Assembly: GCA_017880705.1 (NCBI GenBank)
Contig: JADGRS010000200.1
Span: forward strand, 1-6,267
DNA length: 6,267 nt
Source: Burkholderiales bacterium
Lineage (GTDB): Bacteria; Pseudomonadota; Gammaproteobacteria; Burkholderiales; Usitatibacteraceae
Reading direction: 5' to 3'
Below the pieces are notes generated by a model. It was not told where the DNA came from and did not search any database. It worked only from the letters and a program-made list of their open reading frames with translations. The translations under genes were made by a program, and so were the position numbers. Each line of letters begins with the position of its first letter. Within the stretch, counting starts at the first letter, position 1. This document shows, piece by piece, positions 1 to 5,688 of this stretch.

Positions 1-191
1 GAAACGAATTGGGCGAGGACCGCATGACGCTGCGGGTCGAGCACGAAGGGGCGCCGGATGCGGGCCGCGCCGGTGCCGTGGCGGCAACCCTCCGCGAAAT
101 CGTCAAGGTGCGCGGCGACGTGGAATTCGTCTCCCCGGGAAGCCTTCCGAACGACGGAAAGGTGATCGAGGACGCGCGCGACTATTCCTGA
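1..191 (+). CDS. Phenylacetate-CoA ligase-type AMP-forming enzyme, C-terminal end (partial)
   Basis: Only the last 62 codons are present; the gene enters from the left, with frame set by codons starting at base 3 and TGA at 189-191. The residues (NELGEDRMTLRVE, then about 40 residues, then SLPNDGKVIEDARDY) match the small C-terminal domain of the PaaK branch of adenylate-forming enzymes. Those enzymes activate an aryl acid with ATP and load it onto coenzyme A in the cytoplasm. The Lys in the LPNDGKV motif (codon 159-161) occupies the position of the conserved C-terminal-domain lysine needed for adenylation in this superfamily. The alternating beta/alpha pattern and the end at RDY plus one residue fit a natural terminus, so the 3' end is intact. 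Substrate cannot be decided from this piece: phenylacetate is the best-known one, but PaaK homologues accept other aryl acids. It is probably the end of a separate operon, since 329 bases without a gene follow. Confidence 0.8.
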   Translation, partial: NELGEDRMTLRVEHEGAPDAGRAGAVAATLREIVKVRGDVEFVSPGSLPNDGKVIEDARDYS

Positions 192-520
192 GCGGGCTCG
201 GCGCAAGCTCCCCCGACTGGCCGCTTCGCCAAGCCTTGGAGCAGGGCGCCAGCCGAGCCTCGTCCAGGCGTCCCCCGGGGCGGCTCGAACACGCCTCCGC
301 CGCGGCCTCTCCCGCAGGGATTGAGGCAGGCCGCAGCCTCAGAGAACTGGCAAATGAATCAAAGCGTTATTACAGGCGGGGAGGTCTCGATCGGAATGAT
401 CGCGAGGGGGTGCTGTCCATAGTTTGATAACCCCCCTCCGGTGGGCTACACTTACCGGCTTTTGATGGGCGCCGTCAGGGACCACCCCGCCGCCCGAAAA
501 GCCACAAGTTGCGAGGATTA
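192..520. other. Gene-free region between the ligase end and dksA
   Basis: These 329 bases hold no convincing gene. A possible 63-codon frame at 236-427 is rich in Arg, Ala, Ser and Gly, has no recognisable motif and no ribosome binding site. Visible structure includes an 8-base inverted repeat GGCTCGGC (195-202) / GCCGAGCC (252-259) just past the upstream stop. A second one is TGAGGC (322-327) / GCCTCA (336-341) with an 8-base loop. Neither is followed by a T run, so they are at best rho-dependent or processing hairpins for the upstream gene. A short palindrome CGATC-N5-GATCG (388-402) lies about 20 bases ahead of the dksA -35 box and could be an operator, but this is a guess. The right part carries the dksA promoter and leader. 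Confidence 0.6.
424..452 (+). promoter_or_regulatory. Sigma70-type promoter of dksA
   Basis: A -35 box TTGATA (424-429, five of six consensus bases) and a -10 box TACACT (447-452, four of six) are separated by exactly 17 bases. This predicts transcription start near 459 and a leader of about 60 bases before the dksA ATG at 521. The stretch between the -10 box and the predicted start is GC-rich (TACCGGC), a type of discriminator often linked to control by ppGpp and DksA. Autoregulation of dksA is known in E. coli, but here it is inference. No experiment supports the start site. Confidence 0.6.
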
Positions 521-943
521 ATGGCAAGCAAATCGAAGAGTCTGACCGAGGCCGAGCTCGTCAAGATGCCGAAGGCGGATTACATGAACGGCGCCCAGCT
601 CCGGTTCTTTCGCGAGCGGCTGCTGGCGTTGCAGAAGGAGCTGCGCGACAACGCCGGCGCCACCACGGAGCATTTGCGCGAGCTATCCTTCGCTCCGGAC
701 CCCGCGGACCGCGCGACCCTCGAGGAGGAGCATGCCCTGGAGCTGCGCACGCGCGACCGGGAGCGCAAGCTCCTGAAGAAGATCGACCAGGCGCTCGCGC
801 GCATCGACGACGGCAGTTACGGGTATTGCGAGGAGACCGGGGAGCCGATCGGAATCCAGCGCCTTCTCGCGCGCCCCACGGCGACGCTCACCATCGAGGC
901 GCAGGAGCGCCGCGAGATGAAGCAGAAGCTTTACGGCGAGTGA
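521..943 (+). CDS. dksA: RNA polymerase-binding transcription factor DksA, single-cysteine type
   Basis: DksA enters the secondary channel of RNA polymerase and, with ppGpp, lowers rRNA transcription and activates amino-acid genes under starvation. The 140-residue product (E. coli DksA is 151) has the N-terminal helix, the long coiled coil (about 25-95), and the tip motif DPADRA at 60-65, which keeps the two aspartates (D60, D63) and Ala65 that act at the polymerase active site. The conserved block LELRTRDRERKLLKKI follows. The C-terminal finger YGYCEETGEPIGIQRL keeps only the first of four zinc cysteines: C103 is present, while the others are T106, T124 and A127. It therefore should not bind structural zinc in the usual way. 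Single-cysteine DksA is familiar from betaproteobacteria and some alphaproteobacteria. ATG 521 is chosen because GAGGA (513-517) precedes it; an in-frame TTG at 509 would overlap that site. It has its own promoter and terminator, so it is probably monocistronic. Confidence 0.96.
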   Translation: MASKSKSLTEAELVKMPKADYMNGAQLRFFRERLLALQKELRDNAGATTEHLRELSFAPDPADRATLEEEHALELRTRDRERKLLKKIDQALARIDDGSYGYCEETGEPIGIQRLLARPTATLTIEAQERREMKQKLYGE

Positions 944-964
944 CGCGACGCGCCTTCCGCGACG

Positions 965-988
965 AAAGGCGCCTTTTGGCGCCTTTTT
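965..988 (+). terminator. Intrinsic terminator of dksA
   Basis: A perfect 9-base-pair hairpin, AAAGGCGCC (965-973) with GGCGCCTTT (978-986) around a TTTT loop, runs into a T tract (TTTTT at 984-988, then CG and TTT). It begins 22 bases after the dksA stop. The GC-rich stem core plus T run is a classic rho-independent terminator and separates dksA from the EAL gene. Confidence 0.92.
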
Positions 989-1009
989 CGTTTGGGGATT
1001 TCGCCGTCC

Positions 1010-1015
1010 TATAAT
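1010..1015 (+). promoter_or_regulatory. -10 box of a probable promoter for the EAL gene
   Basis: A perfect TATAAT lies 22 bases past the dksA terminator and 27 bases before the EAL-gene ATG. It would give a start near 1022 and a leader of only about 20 bases. No good -35 box is seen at the right distance; TCGTTT at 988-993 (16-base spacer) is weak and overlaps the end of the terminator T tract. An activator may be needed, or the -10 match may be partly chance. No clear Shine-Dalgarno sequence lies before the ATG at 1043. Confidence 0.5.
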
Positions 1016-1042
1016 GATCCGGCACGCCGACAATTCCAGACG

Positions 1043-2863
1043 ATGAAAGAGCACGTGAGCGAAATCCGGCGCGATGTTTCGCTGCAGTTGAGCCAGCTCC
1101 TCCAGGATCGCGCGCTCACCACGGTCTTCCAGCCGATCTTCGGCTTCCGCGAAGGCGGCGTCATCGGCTACGAGGCGCTGGTGCGCGGCCCGGAAGGCTC
1201 CCTCATACAGGCGCCGGCGGAGCTGTTCGCCGCGGCGAGGGCGGACGGCGTCGCCCTCGAGCTGAACCTCATGTGCATCCAGGAGATCCTGCGCGCATTC
1301 GCGGGGCGCAAGCTCCCGGGAAGCCTCTTCCTGAACGCGTCGCCGCAGCTCATCGCGCAGCGCGGCTTCGACCAGCAACGCGCTGCGCGTTTCCTCGAGA
1401 GCCTCGGGCTGGAGCCGGAACGCGTGGTGATCGAGCTGACCGAGGACTATCCCACGCTCGACTTCAGGCTCGTGCACGAATCGCTGATGCTTTACCGCTC
1501 GATGGGCTTCAGGGTCGCGATCGACGATCTCGGCGAAGGCTTCGCGAGCCTTCGACTGTGGTCGGAGCTCAAGCCCGAGTACGTGAAGGCCGACAAGCAC
1601 TTCGTGACGGGAATCGCCGAGGATCCGGTGAAGGTGCAGTTCCTGCGCGCGATCCAGCACATCGCCGAGAACAGCGCTTCGCAGGTCATCGCCGAGGGCA
1701 TCGAGAACGCCGCCGACTTCAAGGTGGTGAAGGACATCGGCATCGCCTGTGGGCAGGGCTGGTTCATCGGGCGTCCCTCGCCCCATCCGGACGGGAAGCT
1801 TCCACGGGAAGCGCAGCTCGCGCAGGCCGATGCGCGGGTGCCGGTGATCCCGGCGCCGCGCCTGCAGGCGGGCACCGAGCCTCGCGCGCAGGACTTCGTG
1901 CGCACGGTGGAAGTGGCCTCGCCGCAGGCGAGCCTCGCCTCGCTTCTCGACCAGTTCACCTTCACGCCGACCCTCGCTGCGATTCCCGTGATGGGCAGCG
2001 CGGGAATCGAGGGCGTCGTCTCGCGGGCGTGGCTCGACTTCGTGCGCGCGAGCCCGTCGGCGCAGCAGATGCGCGCGCGCCCCTGCATCGAGTTCGCGGA
2101 CCGCGCACCGATCAAGGTGGAGGCGGAGCTCGACCTCGCGGCGCTCACCGCGATTCTCGTCGAGTCCGACGCGCGCCGCATGGCCGACGGGTTCGTGATC
2201 GTCTCCGGCGGTCGCTACCTCGGCATGGGCGCGAGCGGCGACGTGATGCGGTCGCTGCAAAGCTCGCGCGTGCTCGCCGCGCGCTACACCAATCCGCTCA
2301 CTCTGTTGCCGGGGCAGGTGCCCATCAACGAGCATCTCGACCGGCTGCTTTCGGGACGGGTACCGTTCACCGCGTGGTTCATCGAGGTGGACCAGATGCG
2401 CGGCTTGAACGACAGCGAGGGGTTCGCGACCGGGGACGCGCTCATCCATTCCACCGCGCGACTCGTCGAATCGGCGTGCGAGCACGGGATCGATTTCGCG
2501 GGCCATGTCTCCGGAAGCCGCTTCGTGCTGCTCATGCAAAGCGACGACTGGCGCGAGCGCGCGGAAAGGCTCCTCGCCCGTTTCCCCGAGGTGATCGACC
2601 TCCACGTGCCCGCCGCGGCGCGCGAGCGCGGCTACTTCACCGTGAAGCGTCGCGACGGTCGCGACTACGTGCGCCCGCTGCCGAAGCTCGTGATCGGCGT
2701 GCTGCCGGTATTGCCCGGCGTATTCGAATCGCGCCACGAGGTGGTCGCGGTCGCGAAGCGCGCCGCCCAACTGGCGCTGGCGCAGCCCGCGAGCGCGATG
2801 TACGTCGACGAGCAGCACGGCAACGCCTATCCTCAGTCGCTCCTCTTCGGCAACGACGCATGA
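1043..2863 (+). CDS. EAL-domain c-di-GMP phosphodiesterase with CBS-like pair and degenerate GGDEF domain
   Basis: The 606-residue product is predicted cytoplasmic (no signal peptide or membrane helix). Residues about 24-247 form an EAL domain that appears catalytically complete: E44 in YEALVRG, N98 in LFLNAS, E131 in IELTED, D161-D162 in DDLGEG, K182, E218 and E221 in IAEGIE, and Q238 in GQGW. It should hydrolyse cyclic di-GMP to pGpG. Residues about 285-405 look like two CBS-type units, which in other proteins bind adenine nucleotides; this is a weaker call. Residues about 415-590 are a GGDEF fold starting at NPLTLLPG. Its signature is S490-G-S-R-F494 instead of GGDEF, the metal-binding DxD is ExD (448-450), and no RxxD inhibitory site precedes it, so it is very unlikely to make c-di-GMP and is probably regulatory or for dimerisation. 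The EAL-CBS-GGDEF order is known in proteobacteria. ATG 1043 is chosen because it follows the TATAAT box; upstream in-frame codons lie in the terminator region. The 3' end overlaps the convergent methyltransferase gene by 31 bases. Confidence 0.9.
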   Translation: MKEHVSEIRRDVSLQLSQLLQDRALTTVFQPIFGFREGGVIGYEALVRGPEGSLIQAPAELFAAARADGVALELNLMCIQEILRAFAGRKLPGSLFLNASPQLIAQRGFDQQRAARFLESLGLEPERVVIELTEDYPTLDFRLVHESLMLYRSMGFRVAIDDLGEGFASLRLWSELKPEYVKADKHFVTGIAEDPVKVQFLRAIQHIAENSASQVIAEGIENAADFKVVKDIGIACGQGWFIGRPSPHPDGKLPREAQLAQADARVPVIPAPRLQAGTEPRAQDFVRTVEVASPQASLASLLDQFTFTPTLAAIPVMGSAGIEGVVSRAWLDFVRASPSAQQMRARPCIEFADRAPIKVEAELDLAALTAILVESDARRMADGFVIVSGGRYLGMGASGDVMRSLQSSRVLAARYTNPLTLLPGQVPINEHLDRLLSGRVPFTAWFIEVDQMRGLNDSEGFATGDALIHSTARLVESACEHGIDFAGHVSGSRFVLLMQSDDWRERAERLLARFPEVIDLHVPAAARERGYFTVKRRDGRDYVRPLPKLVIGVLPVLPGVFESRHEVVAVAKRAAQLALAQPASAMYVDEQHGNAYPQSLLFGNDA

Positions 2864-3462
2864 CGCCGCCACACCTGCCAGCGCTCCTTGCCGGCGAACA
2901 CCGGGATCGAATCCGTGCCCGGCGAGTCTTCGATGCGCGAGAAGGCGGGCTCGAGGAGCGCCGAGAGATCCTGCCGGGAAGATAGCGCGAAGGGCGGCCC
3001 GCGCTCGCCCTCGCCGAAGAAGAAGAAACCCGCGAGGACGCCGCCGGGCTCGGTGAGGTCGGCCACCCGCTTCGACCAGGCGGTCCACATGCGGCGCGGC
3101 AGCGCGCAGAGGAACGCCCGCTCGTAGACCACTTCGAAAGGCTCTCCCGCGATCGGCGCGAAGAAGTCGGCATGCCTCGCGCGCGCGGCCCACGGTCCGA
3201 GGATCGGCGCCGCCGTGGCGAGCGCCGCATCGCTGAAGTCGATGCCGAGAACGTCCCAGCCGCTCTCGGCGAGGAAGCGCACGTCCCAGGCGCTGCCGCA
3301 TCCCGGAACGAGCGTGCGGCGCGGCGCCGCGGAGCGCGCGACGAAGTCGCGCAGCTGGGCCGGGACCCTGCCCGCGTCCCACGGCGCGAAGCGCGCGCCG
3401 TATCGAAGATCCCAGAATTCCGGCTCCGCGGGATCGCGCTTCGGAAAGATCGGATCGCTCAC
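2833..3462 (-). CDS. Thiopurine S-methyltransferase (TPMT) family SAM-dependent methyltransferase
   Basis: The 209-residue product starts at GTG 3462 (minus strand) and ends at TGA 2835-2833. The N-terminal motif EFWDLRYGARFAPWDAG matches the W-x-x-R-x(n)-PWD region of TPMT-like enzymes. Residues 51-66 (LVPGCGSAWDVRFLA) are the SAM-binding glycine motif, with the acidic residue of motif II at D75 (LGIDFSD). HADFF (97-101), VVYERAFLCALP (111-122) and RGPPFAL (154-160) are further family blocks. Members methylate thiols, selenium or tellurium compounds, or halides; the substrate here is unknown. It is a soluble cytoplasmic protein. An alternative ATG at 3513 would add 17 Arg-rich residues (MGDRVRRS...) and was not chosen because homologues as I recall them begin near SDPIFPKRD. 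No strong ribosome binding site is visible for either start. It is transcribed toward the EAL gene and away from the hydrolase; no terminator hairpin is seen at the convergent junction. Confidence 0.85.
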   Translation of the reverse strand: MSDPIFPKRDPAEPEFWDLRYGARFAPWDAGRVPAQLRDFVARSAAPRRTLVPGCGSAWDVRFLAESGWDVLGIDFSDAALATAAPILGPWAARARHADFFAPIAGEPFEVVYERAFLCALPRRMWTAWSKRVADLTEPGGVLAGFFFFGEGERGPPFALSSRQDLSALLEPAFSRIEDSPGTDSIPVFAGKERWQVWRRHASLPKRSD

Positions 3463-3519
3463 GCGTCGATGGTAGCGCCGAACCGCTATACTTCGGCGCA
3501 CTCGATCGCCCATTCCACG
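3463..3519. promoter_or_regulatory. Divergent promoter region, methyltransferase / hydrolase operon
   Basis: This 57-base gap must serve both diverging genes. On the plus strand TATACT (3487-3492) is a good -10 box, predicting a start near 3499 and a short leader to the ATG at 3520. The best -35 candidate, TCGATG (3465-3470, 16-base spacer), is weak. The same TATA core read on the minus strand gives TATAGC (3490-3485), so the two promoters may share one AT-rich core. No repressor palindrome is obvious. Confidence 0.4.
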
Positions 3520-4833
3520 ATGCGTCTCCTGATCGCGCTCGCCGCCAGCCTGTGCCTGCTGTCGTGTTCCTCCGGTTCCGAAACCGCGCGCCCCGCCATA
3601 GCGCTGGAGACCTGCCGCCTGCCGGGCATTGATACGCCGGCGAAGTGCGGGAGCTACGCCGTCTGGGAGGACCGCGAGGCGAAATCCGGGCGCAGGATCA
3701 AGATAGAGCTCGCCGTTGTCCCCGCGAAGATGCGGGCGCACGAACCCGATCCCATCGTGATCTTCGCCGGCGGACCGGGGCAGGGCGCGATCTCGCTCGC
3801 GCGCCAGGTGATGCCGCTCTTCTCGAAGCTGAACGATTCGCGCGACGTCGTCCTTGTGGACCAGCGCGGCACCGGAAATTCCGCGCCGCTCGACTGCCCC
3901 GAGGAAGAGCAGCCGCTGCAACAGCTCTTCGAGGATGCGCTCCCGGAAAGGATGGTCGCGAAGTGCCTCGCGCAAATCGATGCCGACCCGCGCCTGTACA
4001 CGACCTCCATCGCCGTCGAGGACATCGACGAGGTGCTCGGCATCCTCGGCTACTCGAAGGTCGACCTCTGGGGTGGATCCTACGGCACTCGCACGGCGCT
4101 CGAATACTTGCGCCGCCATGGCGATCGCGTGCGCAGCGTGGTGCTGGACGGGGTGGCGCCGACATCGATGAAGCTGCCGCTCTCGTTCGTCGGGGATGGC
4201 GACGCGGCCCTGCAGCGCCTGATCGAGGCGTGCGCGCGGGAGGCGCGGTGCGCGAAGATCTATCCGGGCCTGGGCGAAACCATAGGCAAGGTCCGCGCCC
4301 AGCTCGCGCGGCATCCCGCGCGCGCGGCGATCCAGGATCCGCGCACCGGCGAGCGCGAGACCATCGAAGTGAACGAGAACGTGTTCCTGTCCGGGCTCTT
4401 TCGCCCGCTGTACGTGGCGGAGCTCGCGAGCCTCCTGCCGCTGGGAATCAGCGCCGCGTCCCAGGGCGACTTCAATCCGCTCCTCGCGCAGAATCTCGAG
4501 TTCGCCGACGACGTGGCCGAAAACCTGTCGATCGGCATGCACCTGTCGGTCGTGTGCGCGGAGGACGTCCCGCGCATCACGGCCGAGGACCTCGCGAAGC
4601 TGAAGGGCACCTTCTTCGGGCGCTCGCTCGTGGACGATTTCATTCGCGCGTGCGCCGTCTGGCCGCGCGGAAAGGTCCCCGCGGACTTCTACGATGCGGT
4701 GCGCTCCGAGGTTCCCGTCCTGATCCTCTCGGGCGGCATCGATCCCGCGACCCGCCGCGCCACGGCGATGAGGTGGCGGCGACCCTTCCGAACTCGCGCC
4801 ATTTCGTCGCGCCGCAGATCGGCCACGGAGTGA
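3520..4833 (+). CDS. TAP-like alpha/beta hydrolase lipoprotein, C-terminus lost by frameshift
   Basis: This is an S33-type hydrolase of the tripeptidyl/prolyl aminopeptidase-like group, expected to cleave short peptides or esters outside the cytoplasm. Residues 1-15 form a signal peptide ending in the lipobox LLSC with C16 as lipidation site. S17 follows rather than Asp, which fits outer-membrane sorting. FAGGPGQGA (82-90) is the oxyanion-hole region and VDQRGTGNS (113-121) the family block. WGGSYGT (184-190) is the nucleophile elbow with S187. SGGIDPAT (404-411) carries the acid D408. Eight cysteines after C16 suit an oxidising compartment. The frame then departs from the family: residues 412-437 are RRATAMRWRRPFRTR-like, Arg-rich, with codons rare here (AGG, CGA, AGA). 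The catalytic His lies in another frame (4752-4967). Adding one C at 4751-4753 restores a 482-residue protein. ATG 3520 is chosen for the lipoprotein signal; ATG 3469 would lie upstream of the predicted -10 box. It is first in a run with the ABC genes. Confidence 0.85.
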   Translation: MRLLIALAASLCLLSCSSGSETARPAIALETCRLPGIDTPAKCGSYAVWEDREAKSGRRIKIELAVVPAKMRAHEPDPIVIFAGGPGQGAISLARQVMPLFSKLNDSRDVVLVDQRGTGNSAPLDCPEEEQPLQQLFEDALPERMVAKCLAQIDADPRLYTTSIAVEDIDEVLGILGYSKVDLWGGSYGTRTALEYLRRHGDRVRSVVLDGVAPTSMKLPLSFVGDGDAALQRLIEACAREARCAKIYPGLGETIGKVRAQLARHPARAAIQDPRTGERETIEVNENVFLSGLFRPLYVAELASLLPLGISAASQGDFNPLLAQNLEFADDVAENLSIGMHLSVVCAEDVPRITAEDLAKLKGTFFGRSLVDDFIRACAVWPRGKVPADFYDAVRSEVPVLILSGGIDPATRRATAMRWRRPFRTRAISSRRRSATE

Positions 4834-4967
4834 GCCTGCATGGCTGTGCGCCGCGCCTCATCGAGTCGTTCGTGCGCGCGGGCAATGCCCGCGCGCTCGA
4901 CGGCAAATGCCTCGAGCGCATCCCGCGCCCGCTCTTCGTCCTCCCGCTGGGGACCCAGCTTGATTGA
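4752..4967 (+). pseudogene. Displaced C-terminal piece of the TAP-like hydrolase, with catalytic His
   Basis: Read from 4752, this frame gives PPRHGDEVAATLPNSRHF, then VAPQIGHGVSLHGCAPRL and later DGKCLERI, ending at TGA 4965-4967. It is the usual TAP-like C-terminal segment: the PATPPRHG continuation after the catalytic Asp, a GHG motif with the catalytic His (H436 in the restored numbering), and two cysteines (443 and 464 restored) that bring the mature total to ten. The frame keeps high GC at third positions to the stop, unlike the competing frame. It has no start codon or ribosome binding site of its own at the junction, so as the sequence stands it would not be translated unless ribosomes shift by one base. 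The last 8 bases overlap the ABC ATPase start. Confidence 0.82.
4949..4953 (+). promoter_or_regulatory. Ribosome binding site that supports the TTG start of the ABC ATPase
   Basis: GGGGA (4949-4953) lies 6 bases before TTG 4960 and is the only plausible Shine-Dalgarno site near the first family-like residues of the ATPase. It lies inside the restored hydrolase reading frame, so translation of the two genes would normally be coupled. Confidence 0.5.
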
Positions 4968-5688
4968 AACCCGCGACCTGGCGAAGCGCTTCGGCGAAGT
5001 GGAAGCCGTCCGGCAGGTGAGCTTCACCGCGCCCGACGGCACCATCACGGGCCTGCTCGGTCCGAACGGCGCGGGCAAGACGACGACGCTGCGCATGATC
5101 GCGACGCTCGTGGTCCCTTCGCGGGGATCGGCGCTCGTCGACGGCATCGACTGCGTCGCCGAGCCCCTCGTGGTGCGCGGGCGCCTGGGCGTGCTATCCG
5201 ACGCGAGGGGCATCTACACCCGGCTCACCGCACGCGAGAACATCGCGTACTACGGAGCGCTCCGGGGAATGACGCCCGCCGCCGTGGACGCCGCGATCGA
5301 ACGCCTGGCGGAGCTTCTCGACCTGAGGGCGGTCCTCGATCGCCGCACCGACGGGTTCTCGCAAGGCGAGCGGATGAAGGTCGCCATCGCGCGCACCCTC
5401 GTGCACGACCCGCCCAACGTGATGCTCGACGAGCCCACCAATGGCCTGGACGTGATGACCACCCGCAAGCTGCGCGAAGTGGTGAAGCGCTTGCGCGAGG
5501 CGGGCAAGTGCGTCCTCTTCTCGAGCCATGTGATGCAGGAGGTCTCGGCGCTCTGCGACGAGATCGTGATCATCGCGCGCGGGGCAGTGGTGGCGCACGG
5601 CACCGCGGAATCGCTGCTCGCGGCGAGCGGGTGCACCAACCTCGAGGATGCCTTCGTGCACCTGTCGGGCGAGGCGATGCCCGCGTGA
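4960..5688 (+). CDS. ABC transporter ATP-binding protein, NatA type
   Basis: The 242-residue cytoplasmic ATPase would drive the ABC-2 permease encoded next. Motifs are in order: Walker A GPNGAGKTT (34-42), signature FSQGE (133-137, in place of LSGGQ), Walker B VMLDE (154-158), D-loop NGLD (161-164) and H-loop SSH with H190. The Q-loop region reads GVLSDARGIYTRLT (77-90) and has Ser/Asp where most ABC ATPases have Gln; this and the FSQGE signature are, as I recall, typical of the NatA subgroup. NatA of Bacillus was described as part of a sodium exporter, but many relatives have unknown substrates. The start is TTG 4960, giving M-I-E-T-R-D-L like other family members. The upstream ATG at 4840 in the same frame would add 40 Ser/Arg/Ala-rich residues that are out-of-frame hydrolase sequence. 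The start overlaps the restored hydrolase stop by 8 bases and the 3' end overlaps the permease start by 4, consistent with one operon. Confidence 0.93.
   Translation: MIETRDLAKRFGEVEAVRQVSFTAPDGTITGLLGPNGAGKTTTLRMIATLVVPSRGSALVDGIDCVAEPLVVRGRLGVLSDARGIYTRLTARENIAYYGALRGMTPAAVDAAIERLAELLDLRAVLDRRTDGFSQGERMKVAIARTLVHDPPNVMLDEPTNGLDVMTTRKLREVVKRLREAGKCVLFSSHVMQEVSALCDEIVIIARGAVVAHGTAESLLAASGCTNLEDAFVHLSGEAMPA

Noticed and set aside
195..259. GGCTCGGC / GCCGAGCC inverted repeat as a terminator of the upstream ligase gene
   Set aside because: The loop of about 49 bases is long and no T run follows, so an intrinsic terminator is not supported.
236..427. Possible 63-codon gene between the ligase end and dksA
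   Set aside because: No ribosome binding site, no motif, low-complexity composition, and it runs into the dksA -35 box.
1010..1042. EAL gene starting further upstream, near 992
   Set aside because: That would place the start on a TTG codon just after the terminator and put the TATAAT box inside the coding region; ATG 1043 is simpler.
1273..2985. Open frame of 570 codons on the plus strand overlapping the EAL gene in another frame
   Set aside because: It is Arg/Ala-rich with no motif; the EAL frame carries all recognisable residues. It is a GC-driven shadow frame.
683..3382. Very long open frame (899 codons) on the minus strand across dksA, the EAL gene and the methyltransferase
   Set aside because: It lies antisense to genes with clear family motifs, is dominated by Arg, Ala, Gly, Leu and His, shows no domain, and is explained by high GC content removing stop codons in the opposite frame.
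3463..4542. Minus-strand open frame continuing upstream of the methyltransferase, which could be read as a larger fusion protein
   Set aside because: It is antisense to the hydrolase gene, the extra N-terminal part has no motif, and the methyltransferase domain is complete from GTG 3462.
4840..4959. Forty-residue N-terminal extension of the ABC ATPase from an upstream ATG
   Set aside because: The extension is Ser/Arg/Ala-rich, reads hydrolase codons out of frame, and family similarity begins at residue I2 after TTG 4960, which has its own GGGGA site.
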